DNA from: Taibaiella helva
GTDB taxonomy: Bacteria; Bacteroidota; Bacteroidia; Chitinophagales; Chitinophagaceae
Assembly: GCF_003545695.1 (NCBI RefSeq)
Contig: NZ_QUZZ01000002.1
Span: 62,001 to 126,000, forward strand
Reading direction: 5' to 3'
Length of the DNA: 64,000 nucleotides
Below are positions 8,456 to 16,272 of this stretch, piece after piece (the first letter of the stretch is position 1; every line of letters begins with the position of its first letter). The notes under the pieces were generated by a model. The model saw only the letters and a list, made by a program, of their open reading frames with translations, ran no database searches and was not told where the DNA came from. The position numbers and the translations under genes were made by a program.

Positions 8456-9751
8456 TTAGCGGTTCAGTATTTTCAGCTTGACAGTCTCAATGCGCGTATC
8501 GGTCACCATCAGTATTTCAAACTCGTAATTATCGATAATAATGCGCTCCTTCTGCTTGGGGATCATTTCATGATTGGTGATGATAAAGCCCGACAAGGTA
8601 TCCGCTTCATCGGAGGGAATATCGAGATCGTACTTTTCGTTCAGATAGTCTACTTCCAGCCTGCCAGAGAAGATGTATTCGTTGTCGCTGATCTGCTTTT
8701 CGGTAAACTCTTCGGTATCGTACTCATCTTTGATATCGCCGAAAACCTCTTCCAGCACATCTTCCATGGTCACAAAGCCTGCCGTGCCGCCAAACTCGTC
8801 CACTACCCAGGCAATACTTTTGCGTTCTTTGGTAAACTTGTGCATCAGGTCGATGGCGCTCATGGTCTCCGGTACGGTAGGAATGGGGTGGAGGATCTCC
8901 TGTATGGTCTGCGGGCGGCGGTTGAGGTCCAGGTGGTGGGTATAGCCCAGCACGGTGTCCAGCGTCTCCTCGTAGATCACGATCTTGGAAAGCTTGGTGT
9001 CGACAAATTTGTCGCGCAGGTCTTTTACAGAAGTATTGATATCGGCTGCGGTCGTTTCGTTGCGCGGTGTCATGCATTTGCGCACTTTAACTTTGGTCAG
9101 GTCGAGAGCTCGTTCAAAGAGCTCTTTGTTGGCCTCGTCCATATCCACGGCATGGCCGTGTGTGGCTTGCTTCAGGAACTGCACGGTGTTGGTACGTTCA
9201 AAAATGCTTTCCTTCTTATTGATGCGTACATTGAACAGGTACTTCAGGATAAACTCCGATACACCGATAAAGATGGTGGCAAAAGGAGCTGTAATGTCGC
9301 AGATGATGTTGATGAATTTACTCCAGGTATTCAGCTTGGCCTCGGGATGAAACTCAAAGCTCCTTTTGGCGACGATGCCGATCGTGCCCAGGATGATAAA
9401 GGTGACCAGCACGAAATCGATGACCAGGTGCAGGTAGAAGGCGGGATTCTGGTAATTTTCAAAACGTAGGTTGAGGCCCGTGCGCGAAAGGTATTTTTCT
9501 TCCAGCATGGTGGTCAGCTTGGAAAAGAAAAAGCAAAAGCACACCAGCACAATGTAAAAGCCGATCACGGTGGCACTCCAGAAACGTTCGGGGTAATCGA
9601 AGAATGAACCCAGGATCCTGCCCGAAGCACGGCCCTGCTTCCTTTTCAGTTCGATGGTCAGCTTGTTGGAGGCCAGGTAGGCATACTCCACGCCGGTGAA
9701 AATAACGATCAGCAGCAGGCAGGCAATAATGAGCCCCAGGGTTATACTCAT
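8456..9751 (-). CDS. CNNM/CorC (hemolysin-family) transporter
   Basis: A 431-aa protein. Residues 1-165 hold three to four membrane segments of DUF21 type. Then come two CBS domains (about 205-340) with the hallmark VDEFGGTAGFVTMEDVLEEVFG, and a C-terminal CorC_HlyC domain (about 350-431). The domain order matches CNNM/CorC proteins that export Mg2+ or Co2+. The gliding-motility protein GldE has the same architecture, so this could be a GldE relative; no other gld genes are in the window. It is first in a two-gene unit with the thioredoxin-like gene. Confidence 0.85.
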   Translation of the reverse strand: MSITLGLIIACLLLIVIFTGVEYAYLASNKLTIELKRKQGRASGRILGSFFDYPERFWSATVIGFYIVLVCFCFFFSKLTTMLEEKYLSRTGLNLRFENYQNPAFYLHLVIDFVLVTFIILGTIGIVAKRSFEFHPEAKLNTWSKFINIICDITAPFATIFIGVSEFILKYLFNVRINKKESIFERTNTVQFLKQATHGHAVDMDEANKELFERALDLTKVKVRKCMTPRNETTAADINTSVKDLRDKFVDTKLSKIVIYEETLDTVLGYTHHLDLNRRPQTIQEILHPIPTVPETMSAIDLMHKFTKERKSIAWVVDEFGGTAGFVTMEDVLEEVFGDIKDEYDTEEFTEKQISDNEYIFSGRLEVDYLNEKYDLDIPSDEADTLSGFIITNHEMIPKQKERIIIDNYEFEILMVTDTRIETVKLKILNR

Positions 9752-9914
9752 AGTTTACGATGTGGTAGTGTGTCCTGACAAAAATAGTTTTTTTAACGCA
9801 ATAATTATGTCTGTGCTTCGCTTGCGGGAAACAGGCCGATAAGATCCCGGCGGGCGCAGCAGTAAATTTTCAGACCTTCTGCCGCCGTTTTTTGTCTATG
9901 CCCGGCAGATAGCG

Positions 9915-9922
9915 TACCTTTG
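9915..9922 (+). promoter_or_regulatory. -7 promoter element TACCTTTG (nusB)
   Basis: It matches TAnnTTTG, 20 bases upstream of the nusB ATG. Confidence 0.65.
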
Positions 9923-9941
9923 CTTCCTTTTTCTTTAAAAT

Positions 9942-10904
9942 ATGATCAGTCGCAGAAATATAAGGGTCAAGGTAATGCAATCGCTTTATGCCCTGGAAGC
10001 TTATGCCGAAAATCCTTCGGGCGTTCAGAAGGAGCTTACTACCGATCTGCCCGCGCTGGAAAAGAACGGCATCAAAGTGCTGGTGGAAAAAATACAGCGC
10101 TCGTCCGACCTTTTTGCGCTGATGCTGCTGTATGTAAGCAAGGTAGCGCAGTTTTCCGAGACCAGCGCCAGGCAAAGGGCCTCCAAGTATCTGCCTACGC
10201 AGGAAGACCTGGAGGTGAATACCAAGATCGCCGGCAACACTTTTCTGTGGGAGCTGCTGGGCAATACCACCTTCCTGGAGAAAGTAAAGGAGGATAAGCT
10301 CGAACGTTTTATAGACGAAGAATGGGTGAAGAAGCTCTACCAGTCGCTGATCGCTTCTGAAGCTTACCGCGAATACACGGCGGAGCAAAGTCGCAATACC
10401 GCTGCTGAAAAGGCGATCATGCAGCATATATGGCGTACCGAAATGCTGGAAAATGAAGATTTCCAGGAGTACGTCGGCGACGAATGGAGCGGCTGGGAAG
10501 ATGATAAGGAAATGGTGGTGATGCTGATCGACAATTATTTCCGCAGCTCAAAAAATGTCAATTTTCTGCAGTTCATCTCCGCCGAGAAGCGGGAGTACGC
10601 TTACAGCTTGCTGAAGACCGTGCTGCAGAAAGAAGAGCACCTGATGGAGCTCATCCGCCCCAAGCTGAAGAACTGGGATGCCGAGAGGGTAGCCCTGATC
10701 GATATGATCCTGCTGAAGATGGGCCTGTCGGAGCTGCTGTATTTCCCTACCATTCCTACCAAGGTGACCATTAACGAATACATCGAGATCGCTAAGAACT
10801 ACAGCACGCCGCAAAGCGGGCAGTTTGTGAACGGTGTGCTCGACAATCTCCTGAAAGAGCTCCTGAATGAGAACAAGATCCGTAAAATAGAGCGTACGAA
10901 ATAA
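9942..10904 (+). CDS. nusB: Transcription antitermination factor NusB (long Bacteroidota form)
   Basis: A 320-aa protein. It starts with SRRNIRVKVMQSLYALEAY, the canonical NusB N-terminal helix, and ends with the NusB core: ALIDMILLKMGLSELLYFPTIP, TINEYIEIAKNYSTPQSGQFVNGVLD. The middle (about residues 70-230) is an acidic, helical insertion that makes Bacteroidota NusB about twice the length of the E. coli protein. Role: with NusE it binds boxA RNA and promotes antitermination in rRNA operons. It is followed by yajC, which has its own -7 element. Confidence 0.93.
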   Translation: MISRRNIRVKVMQSLYALEAYAENPSGVQKELTTDLPALEKNGIKVLVEKIQRSSDLFALMLLYVSKVAQFSETSARQRASKYLPTQEDLEVNTKIAGNTFLWELLGNTTFLEKVKEDKLERFIDEEWVKKLYQSLIASEAYREYTAEQSRNTAAEKAIMQHIWRTEMLENEDFQEYVGDEWSGWEDDKEMVVMLIDNYFRSSKNVNFLQFISAEKREYAYSLLKTVLQKEEHLMELIRPKLKNWDAERVALIDMILLKMGLSELLYFPTIPTKVTINEYIEIAKNYSTPQSGQFVNGVLDNLLKELLNENKIRKIERTK

Positions 10905-10957
10905 GCGGAGAACGGCCGCGGGACATAAAGCATTTCGGGCCGGAACGATTTTATCCG

Positions 10958-10965
10958 TACCTTTG
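10958..10965 (+). promoter_or_regulatory. -7 promoter element TACCTTTG (yajC)
   Basis: It matches TAnnTTTG, 29 bases before the yajC ATG and downstream of the nusB stop, so yajC-coaE can be transcribed independently of nusB. Confidence 0.6.
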
Positions 10966-10993
10966 CACCTCAATTCTAAAAATTAAGTTTAAA

Positions 10994-11353
10994 ATGACAA
11001 CAACCTTTGCAAGTGTTATGCTTCAGGCACAACCGGGCGGTGGGGCAATGATGCCGATCATGCTGGTAGGTATGATCGTAGTGATGTACTTCTTTATGAT
11101 CCGCCCGCAGCAGAAGCGTGCAAAAGAGCAGAAGAAATTTGCCGAAAGCATGGGCACCGGCGATAAGATCATTACCACTTCCGGTATCCACGGCCGTATT
11201 GTGCGTACCAACGAAGATGGCACTATCGTGATCGAGATCGATCGCAATACCAATGTTACCATCGAACGCCAGGCCATCTCTATGGAAATGACCCAGGCTT
11301 ACCTGAAAAGAACTGGTCAGACCTCAGCCTCTTCTGTTGCGACAGTAAAATAA
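10994..11353 (+). CDS. yajC: Preprotein translocase subunit YajC
   Basis: A 119-aa protein with one N-terminal membrane segment (MMPIMLVGMIVVMYFFMI) immediately followed by RPQQKRAKEQKKF, then the conserved GDKIITTSGIHGRIV. This is the standard YajC pattern. It is the accessory subunit of the SecDF-YajC complex at the inner membrane. It lies 17 bases before coaE and downstream of nusB. Confidence 0.95.
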   Translation: MTTTFASVMLQAQPGGGAMMPIMLVGMIVVMYFFMIRPQQKRAKEQKKFAESMGTGDKIITTSGIHGRIVRTNEDGTIVIEIDRNTNVTIERQAISMEMTQAYLKRTGQTSASSVATVK

Positions 11354-11370
11354 TACAGACGCTTATCCCT

Positions 11371-11952
11371 ATGCTGAAAGTAGGATTGACCGGCGGTATC
11401 GGATCAGGAAAAAGCCTGGTCGCTGAAATGTTCAGCTTGCTTGGCGTACCGGTGCTGCATGCCGATGATACGGCAAAATACCTGATGGAGCATGATGCGC
11501 AGCTGCGGCAGGACATCAGCCGGGTATTCGGTGAAGAAGCTTATCAAAACGGCCGGCTCAACCGGCCGTTTTTGGCATCCGTCGTTTTTCGCAATGAAGA
11601 AAAGCTGCAGCTGCTCAACAGCCTGGTGCACCCGGCCACGATTGCTTACAGCAATGCCTGGGCCGGAAAGCAGCAGGCGCCCTATGTGCTGAAGGAAGCC
11701 GCTATCTTCTTCGAAAGCGGCAGCAATAAGGAAATGGATAAAATGATAGGGGTCTACGCACCTTATGCGCTGCGCCTGCAACGTGCCATGCAGCGCGACA
11801 AGGCCGATGAGCAGGCCATAAAGGCGCGCATGGACAAGCAGATGGACGAGGACGAAAAAATGAGCCGCTGCGACTATATCATCCGCAACGACGGTACAGT
11901 TTCGGTTATCGAACAGGTGCTGGCGCTGGATCGCGTGCTGCGTGCCGGGTGA
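11371..11952 (+). CDS. coaE: Dephospho-CoA kinase
   Basis: A 193-aa protein with an N-terminal P-loop ([11 protein letters not shown], residues 5-15), a VLHADDTAK segment for substrate binding, and a lid with [19 protein letters not shown], typical of CoaE. It catalyses the last step of coenzyme A synthesis, the ATP-dependent phosphorylation of the 3-prime hydroxyl of dephospho-CoA. Length is normal. It lies 17 bases after yajC, so it is probably in one operon with it. A 7-bp tandem repeat follows the stop. Confidence 0.93.
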   Translation: MLKVGLTGGIGSGKSLVAEMFSLLGVPVLHADDTAKYLMEHDAQLRQDISRVFGEEAYQNGRLNRPFLASVVFRNEEKLQLLNSLVHPATIAYSNAWAGKQQAPYVLKEAAIFFESGSNKEMDKMIGVYAPYALRLQRAMQRDKADEQAIKARMDKQMDEDEKMSRCDYIIRNDGTVSVIEQVLALDRVLRAG

Positions 11953-11980
11953 ATACGATATCAGGAATCAGGTATGTATC

Positions 11981-12078
11981 AATACCCAATACCCAATACC
12001 CAATACCCAATACCCAATACCCAATACCCAATACCCAATACCCAATATCCAATACCCAATACCCAATACCCAATACTA
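11981..12078. repeat. 7-bp tandem repeat, unit AATACCC, about 14 copies
   Basis: Fourteen consecutive 7-bp units begin at 11981. All read AATACCC except one AATATCC (12044) and a last AATACTA (12072). The array fills the coaE-ribH intergenic region and ends 28 bases before the ribH ATG. Degenerate relatives (CAATACT and ATCTAATATCTA strings) follow here and recur after ribH at 12683-12750. The unit is not a multiple of three and the array is non-coding. Confidence 0.95.
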
Positions 12079-12105
12079 ATATCTAACATCTCATAGCTAA
12101 CCCAC

Positions 12106-12603
12106 ATGGCTCAATCTTCTGAAAGCAATACTTTACTGGACATTGCCGGACTTAAAGGGATGGACAGTCACCAGGTAGCCATCGTGGCTACGGAATGGAA
12201 CGATAAGATCGTGGCAGCACAGATCGCCGGCGCACGGCGCATCGCTGCCGAAACCGGCGCCGTCATTTCACATGAGATCTACGTGCCGGGTGCCTTTGAG
12301 CTGCCATTTGCCTGCAAGGCCGTGTGGGAAAGCCGCGAAAGCCTTACCGAGGCGCCCGAAGCGATTATTGCCTTTGGCGCTGTGATCCGCGGCGGTACAC
12401 CGCATTTTGAATATGTATGCAAGGCGGTAACCGAAGGCATCCTGCAGCTGAACCTTACACTGCCGGTACCGGTGATCTTCGGCGTGCTTACGCTCGATAC
12501 GGAAGCGCAGGCCTGGGAGCGCCTGGGCGGCAGTCATGGACATAAAGGAGAGGAGGCCATGATCACTGCGCTGAAAATGATCCGTATGATGAATCATTTG
12601 TAA
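12106..12603 (+). CDS. ribH: 6,7-dimethyl-8-ribityllumazine synthase
   Basis: A 165-aa protein with the lumazine synthase hallmarks: [13 protein letters not shown] (substrate loop), [33 protein letters not shown] and [20 protein letters not shown] with GHKGEEA near the end. It condenses 5-amino-6-ribitylaminouracil with 3,4-dihydroxy-2-butanone 4-phosphate in riboflavin synthesis and forms large cytoplasmic oligomers. No other rib genes are adjacent. The AATACCC array lies directly upstream, so transcription may come through from coaE or from a promoter within the degenerate repeat. Confidence 0.95.
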   Translation: MAQSSESNTLLDIAGLKGMDSHQVAIVATEWNDKIVAAQIAGARRIAAETGAVISHEIYVPGAFELPFACKAVWESRESLTEAPEAIIAFGAVIRGGTPHFEYVCKAVTEGILQLNLTLPVPVIFGVLTLDTEAQAWERLGGSHGHKGEEAMITALKMIRMMNHL

Positions 12604-12758
12604 GTATCAGGAACCAAGAGTCAAGAGCCAGGAATCAGGTACCAACCATGTCCCAGCTGTTGACCGCCAACTGCTCAATACTTGCTACTCAATACTTGTA
12701 ATCACTTACATTCGCGTCCTATTCTCGTATCTGATATCTAACATCTAATATCTAATAT

Positions 12759-13859
12759 CTACAGCTCCTCCAGCATCGGCTGGCAGCCGAACTGCGCTAT
12801 AAGGATATTGTCGTAGTGATCTGCCTTGCTGAACAGCTCCCTGAAGGCCTTCACGCCGCTGTCTGCCGTGAGCACCAGGTCGTAGAACAGGCTGCTGAGC
12901 ACAATATTCTGACCATTGATGCTGAACAGCATGCCCTGCATCTTATGGTTTTCCTTCAACAAAAACTGGTACAGCGCATTGATGTTCTCTTTGGGCAGGG
13001 TACAGAGAAAGGCATCGCTGATCACGAAATGGTTGTCGGGGTTGTAATTGATCCTGATGGTCGCGGAGCCTTCTTTCACTTCCCAGAAGTTGTAGCCGCT
13101 GCGGGCCAGCTCTTTATCCTTGCCCAGCTTGTCCAGTATATCCTCTACAATGCGTGCTGCGCCACTGATCTGAGATGCGACAGGTTCTTCCGATCTGGGA
13201 AAGTCGATACGCGTGCCACAGTTGGCACAGTACTGGCCCGCATCAATATTGCCGGCGGTCACCAGGGCCGAGCAGGAGGGGCAGCGTATCGCTGTTTCGC
13301 CGCGGATAGGTATATATTGGTCCAGGGCGGTTTTGAGGTCGCTTACCGGCAGGGCAAAGCCCAGGTTGTCGCCGCCTTTGATGATATAAGTATTGACGCC
13401 GATCACCTCGCCGCTGCTGTTGACCAGGGGGCCGCCGCTGTTGCCGGGATTGATCGCAGCATCGATCTGTATATACCTGATGCCCGATTGTACGCGGTCC
13501 ACGCGGGAAATAACCCCTTGGGTCGCGGTATAGTTAAGGCCGTAGGGGTGCCCGATCGCGATCACGGTATCGCCGTCGTGCAAATGCGCATAGTCGCCCA
13601 TGCGGATCTGCGGCATGCCGGCATTGCCCGGCGGAACGATAAAGGCGAGATCGTATTTTTCGTCGGAAAAAATAACCCTGGCCAATTGCTTTTCGAAGTT
13701 CCGGCCCTTGATCGTTACTTTCCAGTTGTCCTTCACCACATGGTTATTGGTGACGATCAGGTCGTATTCCCGGAGGTAAAAGCCGGTGCCGGTACCGCTC
13801 CTGGAAGCGATCTGCACCACGGCGTTCCTGTAGCTGTCTATAAGTTCCTGGGTGGTCAT
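12759..13859 (-). CDS. Cytoplasmic-type trypsin-like serine protease with zinc ribbon
   Basis: A 366-aa protein. Residues 1-180 form a DegP/HtrA-like protease domain with the triad His40 (TNNHVV), Asp70 (KYDLAF) and Ser141 (GNSGGP). There is no signal peptide and no PDZ domain. A zinc ribbon follows (CPSC at 193-196, CANCG at 211-215). The C-terminal third (about 230-366) is an alpha/beta region with the look of YbjN/type III chaperone-like domains. It starts 20 bases after the stop of the 450-aa hypothetical gene, so the two probably act together. The substrate is unknown. Confidence 0.8.
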   Translation of the reverse strand: MTTQELIDSYRNAVVQIASRSGTGTGFYLREYDLIVTNNHVVKDNWKVTIKGRNFEKQLARVIFSDEKYDLAFIVPPGNAGMPQIRMGDYAHLHDGDTVIAIGHPYGLNYTATQGVISRVDRVQSGIRYIQIDAAINPGNSGGPLVNSSGEVIGVNTYIIKGGDNLGFALPVSDLKTALDQYIPIRGETAIRCPSCSALVTAGNIDAGQYCANCGTRIDFPRSEEPVASQISGAARIVEDILDKLGKDKELARSGYNFWEVKEGSATIRINYNPDNHFVISDAFLCTLPKENINALYQFLLKENHKMQGMLFSINGQNIVLSSLFYDLVLTADSGVKAFRELFSKADHYDNILIAQFGCQPMLEEL

Positions 13860-13879
13860 TGCAATCGTTTAGCGATGGG

Positions 13880-15232
13880 TTAGCTTGTTCTTCTCAGGTC
13901 AAGATTAAAATTGACGATCTGCTCGCTGAAGCTGACGCCGAACCAGTACAGGTCGTCGAAACGCAGGCGGGCCATGTCTATGCGGAGGTTGGGGAACTTT
14001 TCCCTGTGCCGGGCCAGCAGCTGCGTTATCTTTCGCTGGATGGCTACTTTGTCAAACTGGTTGCCGGTGCTGTGGTAAAGCGGCTTTGTCCAGCCCAGCT
14101 CGGCAAAGTAGCCGGCATGCCGCACCATCATGTACAGGTGGTAGCAATCGGTAACCACCTGCGGCATACTGAAGGTATACTGGTTGTACGACATCCCATA
14201 CTCGTTGAGGGTAAGCGCCAGTTCCGGATGTTGGTTCTCGATATACAGGTAAGCATCGCGGTTACTGTTTTCCACTACTTCCTTTACCTTTTCTGCCTTG
14301 GGCAGGCCGGCAATGGCGAAAGTAGCCCTGGCGCGGTATACACTGGCCGCAAAATCTTCCGGCGACAGGTCGAGCAGCTTCCGGAAAGCCTCCTGCATCA
14401 TATGGTTGCGTTCGACGATGGGTGTTTCCTCTTTCGGTGTCCAGTACAGGGCGTTGATCTTTTCCAGCTCGGACAGCAGTCTCGCTTCCGGCGCAATCAG
14501 GTAGTCGATGCGGTACAGCAGGTTCAGCAGCAGGTAAGCAATGCCGCCGGAAAATGTATCGGCATTCAGCGCAGCCGCCTGGTCCAGCGTATCGCTGATC
14601 CAATACCTGAAATAACGGTATTTGATCTCCAGTTCCCGTGGCGGCAGCCGTTCTATATGTTGCGTGCCGATCTCTTCCAGCGACCTGAAATCAGCCACCA
14701 GCATATCATCCTGGCGATCGGCCTTTGTGGCCAGCTCTTTAAGCCCGTAGTACAATTTATTGGGATTGGCCGATTCCAGCGGCGAATCGAAGATCATGGA
14801 GATCACTTTATCGTCATCCATAGCCGTGCGGCTGTAGAGCAGGCCGTAGTTGAGCTCCAGCATGCGGCGCATTACGGCAGCGCTGGGATTGCTCATCCTG
14901 ACAAGGGGTACGCGGGCCGTGATGTGGCTGCCGTCGCAGGCGCCATGCACCCGCTTGGAGCCCTGCATCAGCTCAAAACGGAAACCGTTGCCTTCGGGCT
15001 CGAAATGCACATTGTCTTCCTGTTTGTCCGTAAGGTAATTGAAGAAAGCAGCGACCGACTCGTTGTATCTTTTTTCTTTGAACAAGGCTTCTGCCTGGTA
15101 CCAGCATTCCATCTGGTATATCGATTTGTTGTTATCGCTGTAGCGCCCGAAGCGTATCGTCGCTGCAGCCGGGTCTTGCAGCGCATCGTCGTCTGCGGGC
15201 TCCCTGCCGAGTAGTCTGCCTAACCAGCTCAT
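13880..15232 (-). CDS. Hypothetical cytoplasmic protein, partner of the zinc-ribbon protease
   Basis: A 450-aa protein, not recognised. It has no signal peptide or membrane segment. An early part (residues about 45-70) resembles a single TPR-like hairpin (AEALFKEKRYNESVAAFFNYL); residues 75-165 are a mixed alpha/beta region (HFEPEGNGFRFELMQG, LELNYGLLYSR) similar in feel to YbjN-like chaperone domains; the rest is helical. It is followed at 20 bases by the trypsin-like protease gene. A role as adaptor or regulator of that protease is a context guess only. Confidence 0.6.
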   Translation of the reverse strand: MSWLGRLLGREPADDDALQDPAAATIRFGRYSDNNKSIYQMECWYQAEALFKEKRYNESVAAFFNYLTDKQEDNVHFEPEGNGFRFELMQGSKRVHGACDGSHITARVPLVRMSNPSAAVMRRMLELNYGLLYSRTAMDDDKVISMIFDSPLESANPNKLYYGLKELATKADRQDDMLVADFRSLEEIGTQHIERLPPRELEIKYRYFRYWISDTLDQAAALNADTFSGGIAYLLLNLLYRIDYLIAPEARLLSELEKINALYWTPKEETPIVERNHMMQEAFRKLLDLSPEDFAASVYRARATFAIAGLPKAEKVKEVVENSNRDAYLYIENQHPELALTLNEYGMSYNQYTFSMPQVVTDCYHLYMMVRHAGYFAELGWTKPLYHSTGNQFDKVAIQRKITQLLARHREKFPNLRIDMARLRFDDLYWFGVSFSEQIVNFNLDLRRTS

Positions 15233-15722
15233 TCCTGCTGTCGTTGTGTTTTATTTTGTGAAGCAAGCCGGGTGCCTTTCCGGCTGAAACAAAAATAGGG
15301 AATTTACAGCCCGGTGCCGTAAAACCTCTAGCGCAGCGGCTTCAGGCCAATGCCGGATATCTACTGTCCCCGGTAACCGGCGAGCCTCCCCCGCTTCACC
15401 TGAAGATCGAAGCTTTCCTGTAAAAAGGCCCTCTTTTCCGGGGTGACAAGCCTCCGTTTTAATACGTATTTTTTAAATGTATACTCGGTGCTGGGGGTAT
15501 GCTTAACTATTTGATAATAAGCTTTGTGTGAGATTTTTGCCGCTTGTCTTCAAGCGTAGTGCTTTTACAGGCAGTTTTTTATATAGAGCAATAAATCTAA
15601 TTTTGAAGCAGCAAAAACAGTAGCGTAAGCGGCTGATTTTGGCCCCCGAGAAGACGTTAAAAGGAATGTACCGGTTCTCCTCTTCTGAAAAAAACATTTG
15701 TTTAACCTATCCATCTTATCGT
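15233..15722. other. 490-base intergenic region
   Basis: It separates two divergent transcription units. No supported gene. On the minus strand a 59-codon frame ending near 15364 reads protein-like (EYTFKKYVLKRRLVTPEKRA) but has no ATG, GTG or TTG start in frame, so it may be a decayed gene fragment. No clear terminator or operator was seen. Confidence 0.4.
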
Positions 15723-16235
15723 ATGAAATTAAACAACATTGTGTGTGCCGGATTGTGTATCCTGGCGTTCCAGGCCAGGGCGCAAAGTATAGGGCCGGCC
15801 GAGCTGAATGCCTCCGGCGGAGGCGGACTGATTGCCGGCAACAGCTACGAATATGCCATCGGCAGCCTTACGGGTAACAGCTACGTGGCTTCGGGCCTCA
15901 TCGTTACCCCGGGCGTGCTGCAGCCTTCCCGGGACAATGGCACCGGTGTGCCGGGTCAGGGCCTGGGGGAAAATGACCTTTTGGTTTTTCCTAATCCCGC
16001 AACAACCTTATTGCTGCTGCAGCCCCGTTTCGGCAAGCCGGGCAAGCTGAGCTATGTGCTCTACGACGCTCTGGGCCGGCAATTGTTGAGCCGCGACGTC
16101 ACTTTGCAGGCAGGCAATGAGCGGCAGGAGATCCCTATGGCCGCCTATGCACAAGGCCAGTATCACCTGAACATTACCTGGAAGCAGCAGGGGAAAGCCC
16201 TTAGCAGCAGCTTTAAGATCCAGAAAATACAATAA
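15723..16235 (+). CDS. Small secreted protein with T9SS C-terminal sorting domain
   Basis: A 170-aa protein starting at ATG 15723, chosen because a signal peptide (MKLNNIVCAGLCILAFQARA) begins there. A short Gly/Ser-rich N-terminal part is followed by a typical type IX secretion sorting domain: VFPNPATTLLLL, YVLYDALGRQLLSRD, ending in SSFKIQKIQ. Such domains direct export through the outer membrane and are usually cleaved. The mature passenger is only about 75 residues. It ends 37 bases before the collagen-like gene, so the two may form a surface-fibre pair. Confidence 0.8.
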   Translation: MKLNNIVCAGLCILAFQARAQSIGPAELNASGGGGLIAGNSYEYAIGSLTGNSYVASGLIVTPGVLQPSRDNGTGVPGQGLGENDLLVFPNPATTLLLLQPRFGKPGKLSYVLYDALGRQLLSRDVTLQAGNERQEIPMAAYAQGQYHLNITWKQQGKALSSSFKIQKIQ

Positions 16236-16272
16236 CCATCAACCCCTTATTCCATCCTGAAAAACCCTTACA

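Noticed and set aside
8369-9469. 366-codon plus-strand open frame
   Set aside because: Antisense of the CNNM/CorC transporter gene; no conserved motif.
11981-12078. CRISPR-like array
   Set aside because: The units are 7 bp and contiguous with no spacers; this is a simple tandem repeat, and no cas genes are present.
13859-15214. 451-codon plus-strand open frame
   Set aside because: It is the antisense shadow of the 450-aa gene on the minus strand; it lacks protein-like sequence and overlaps it fully.
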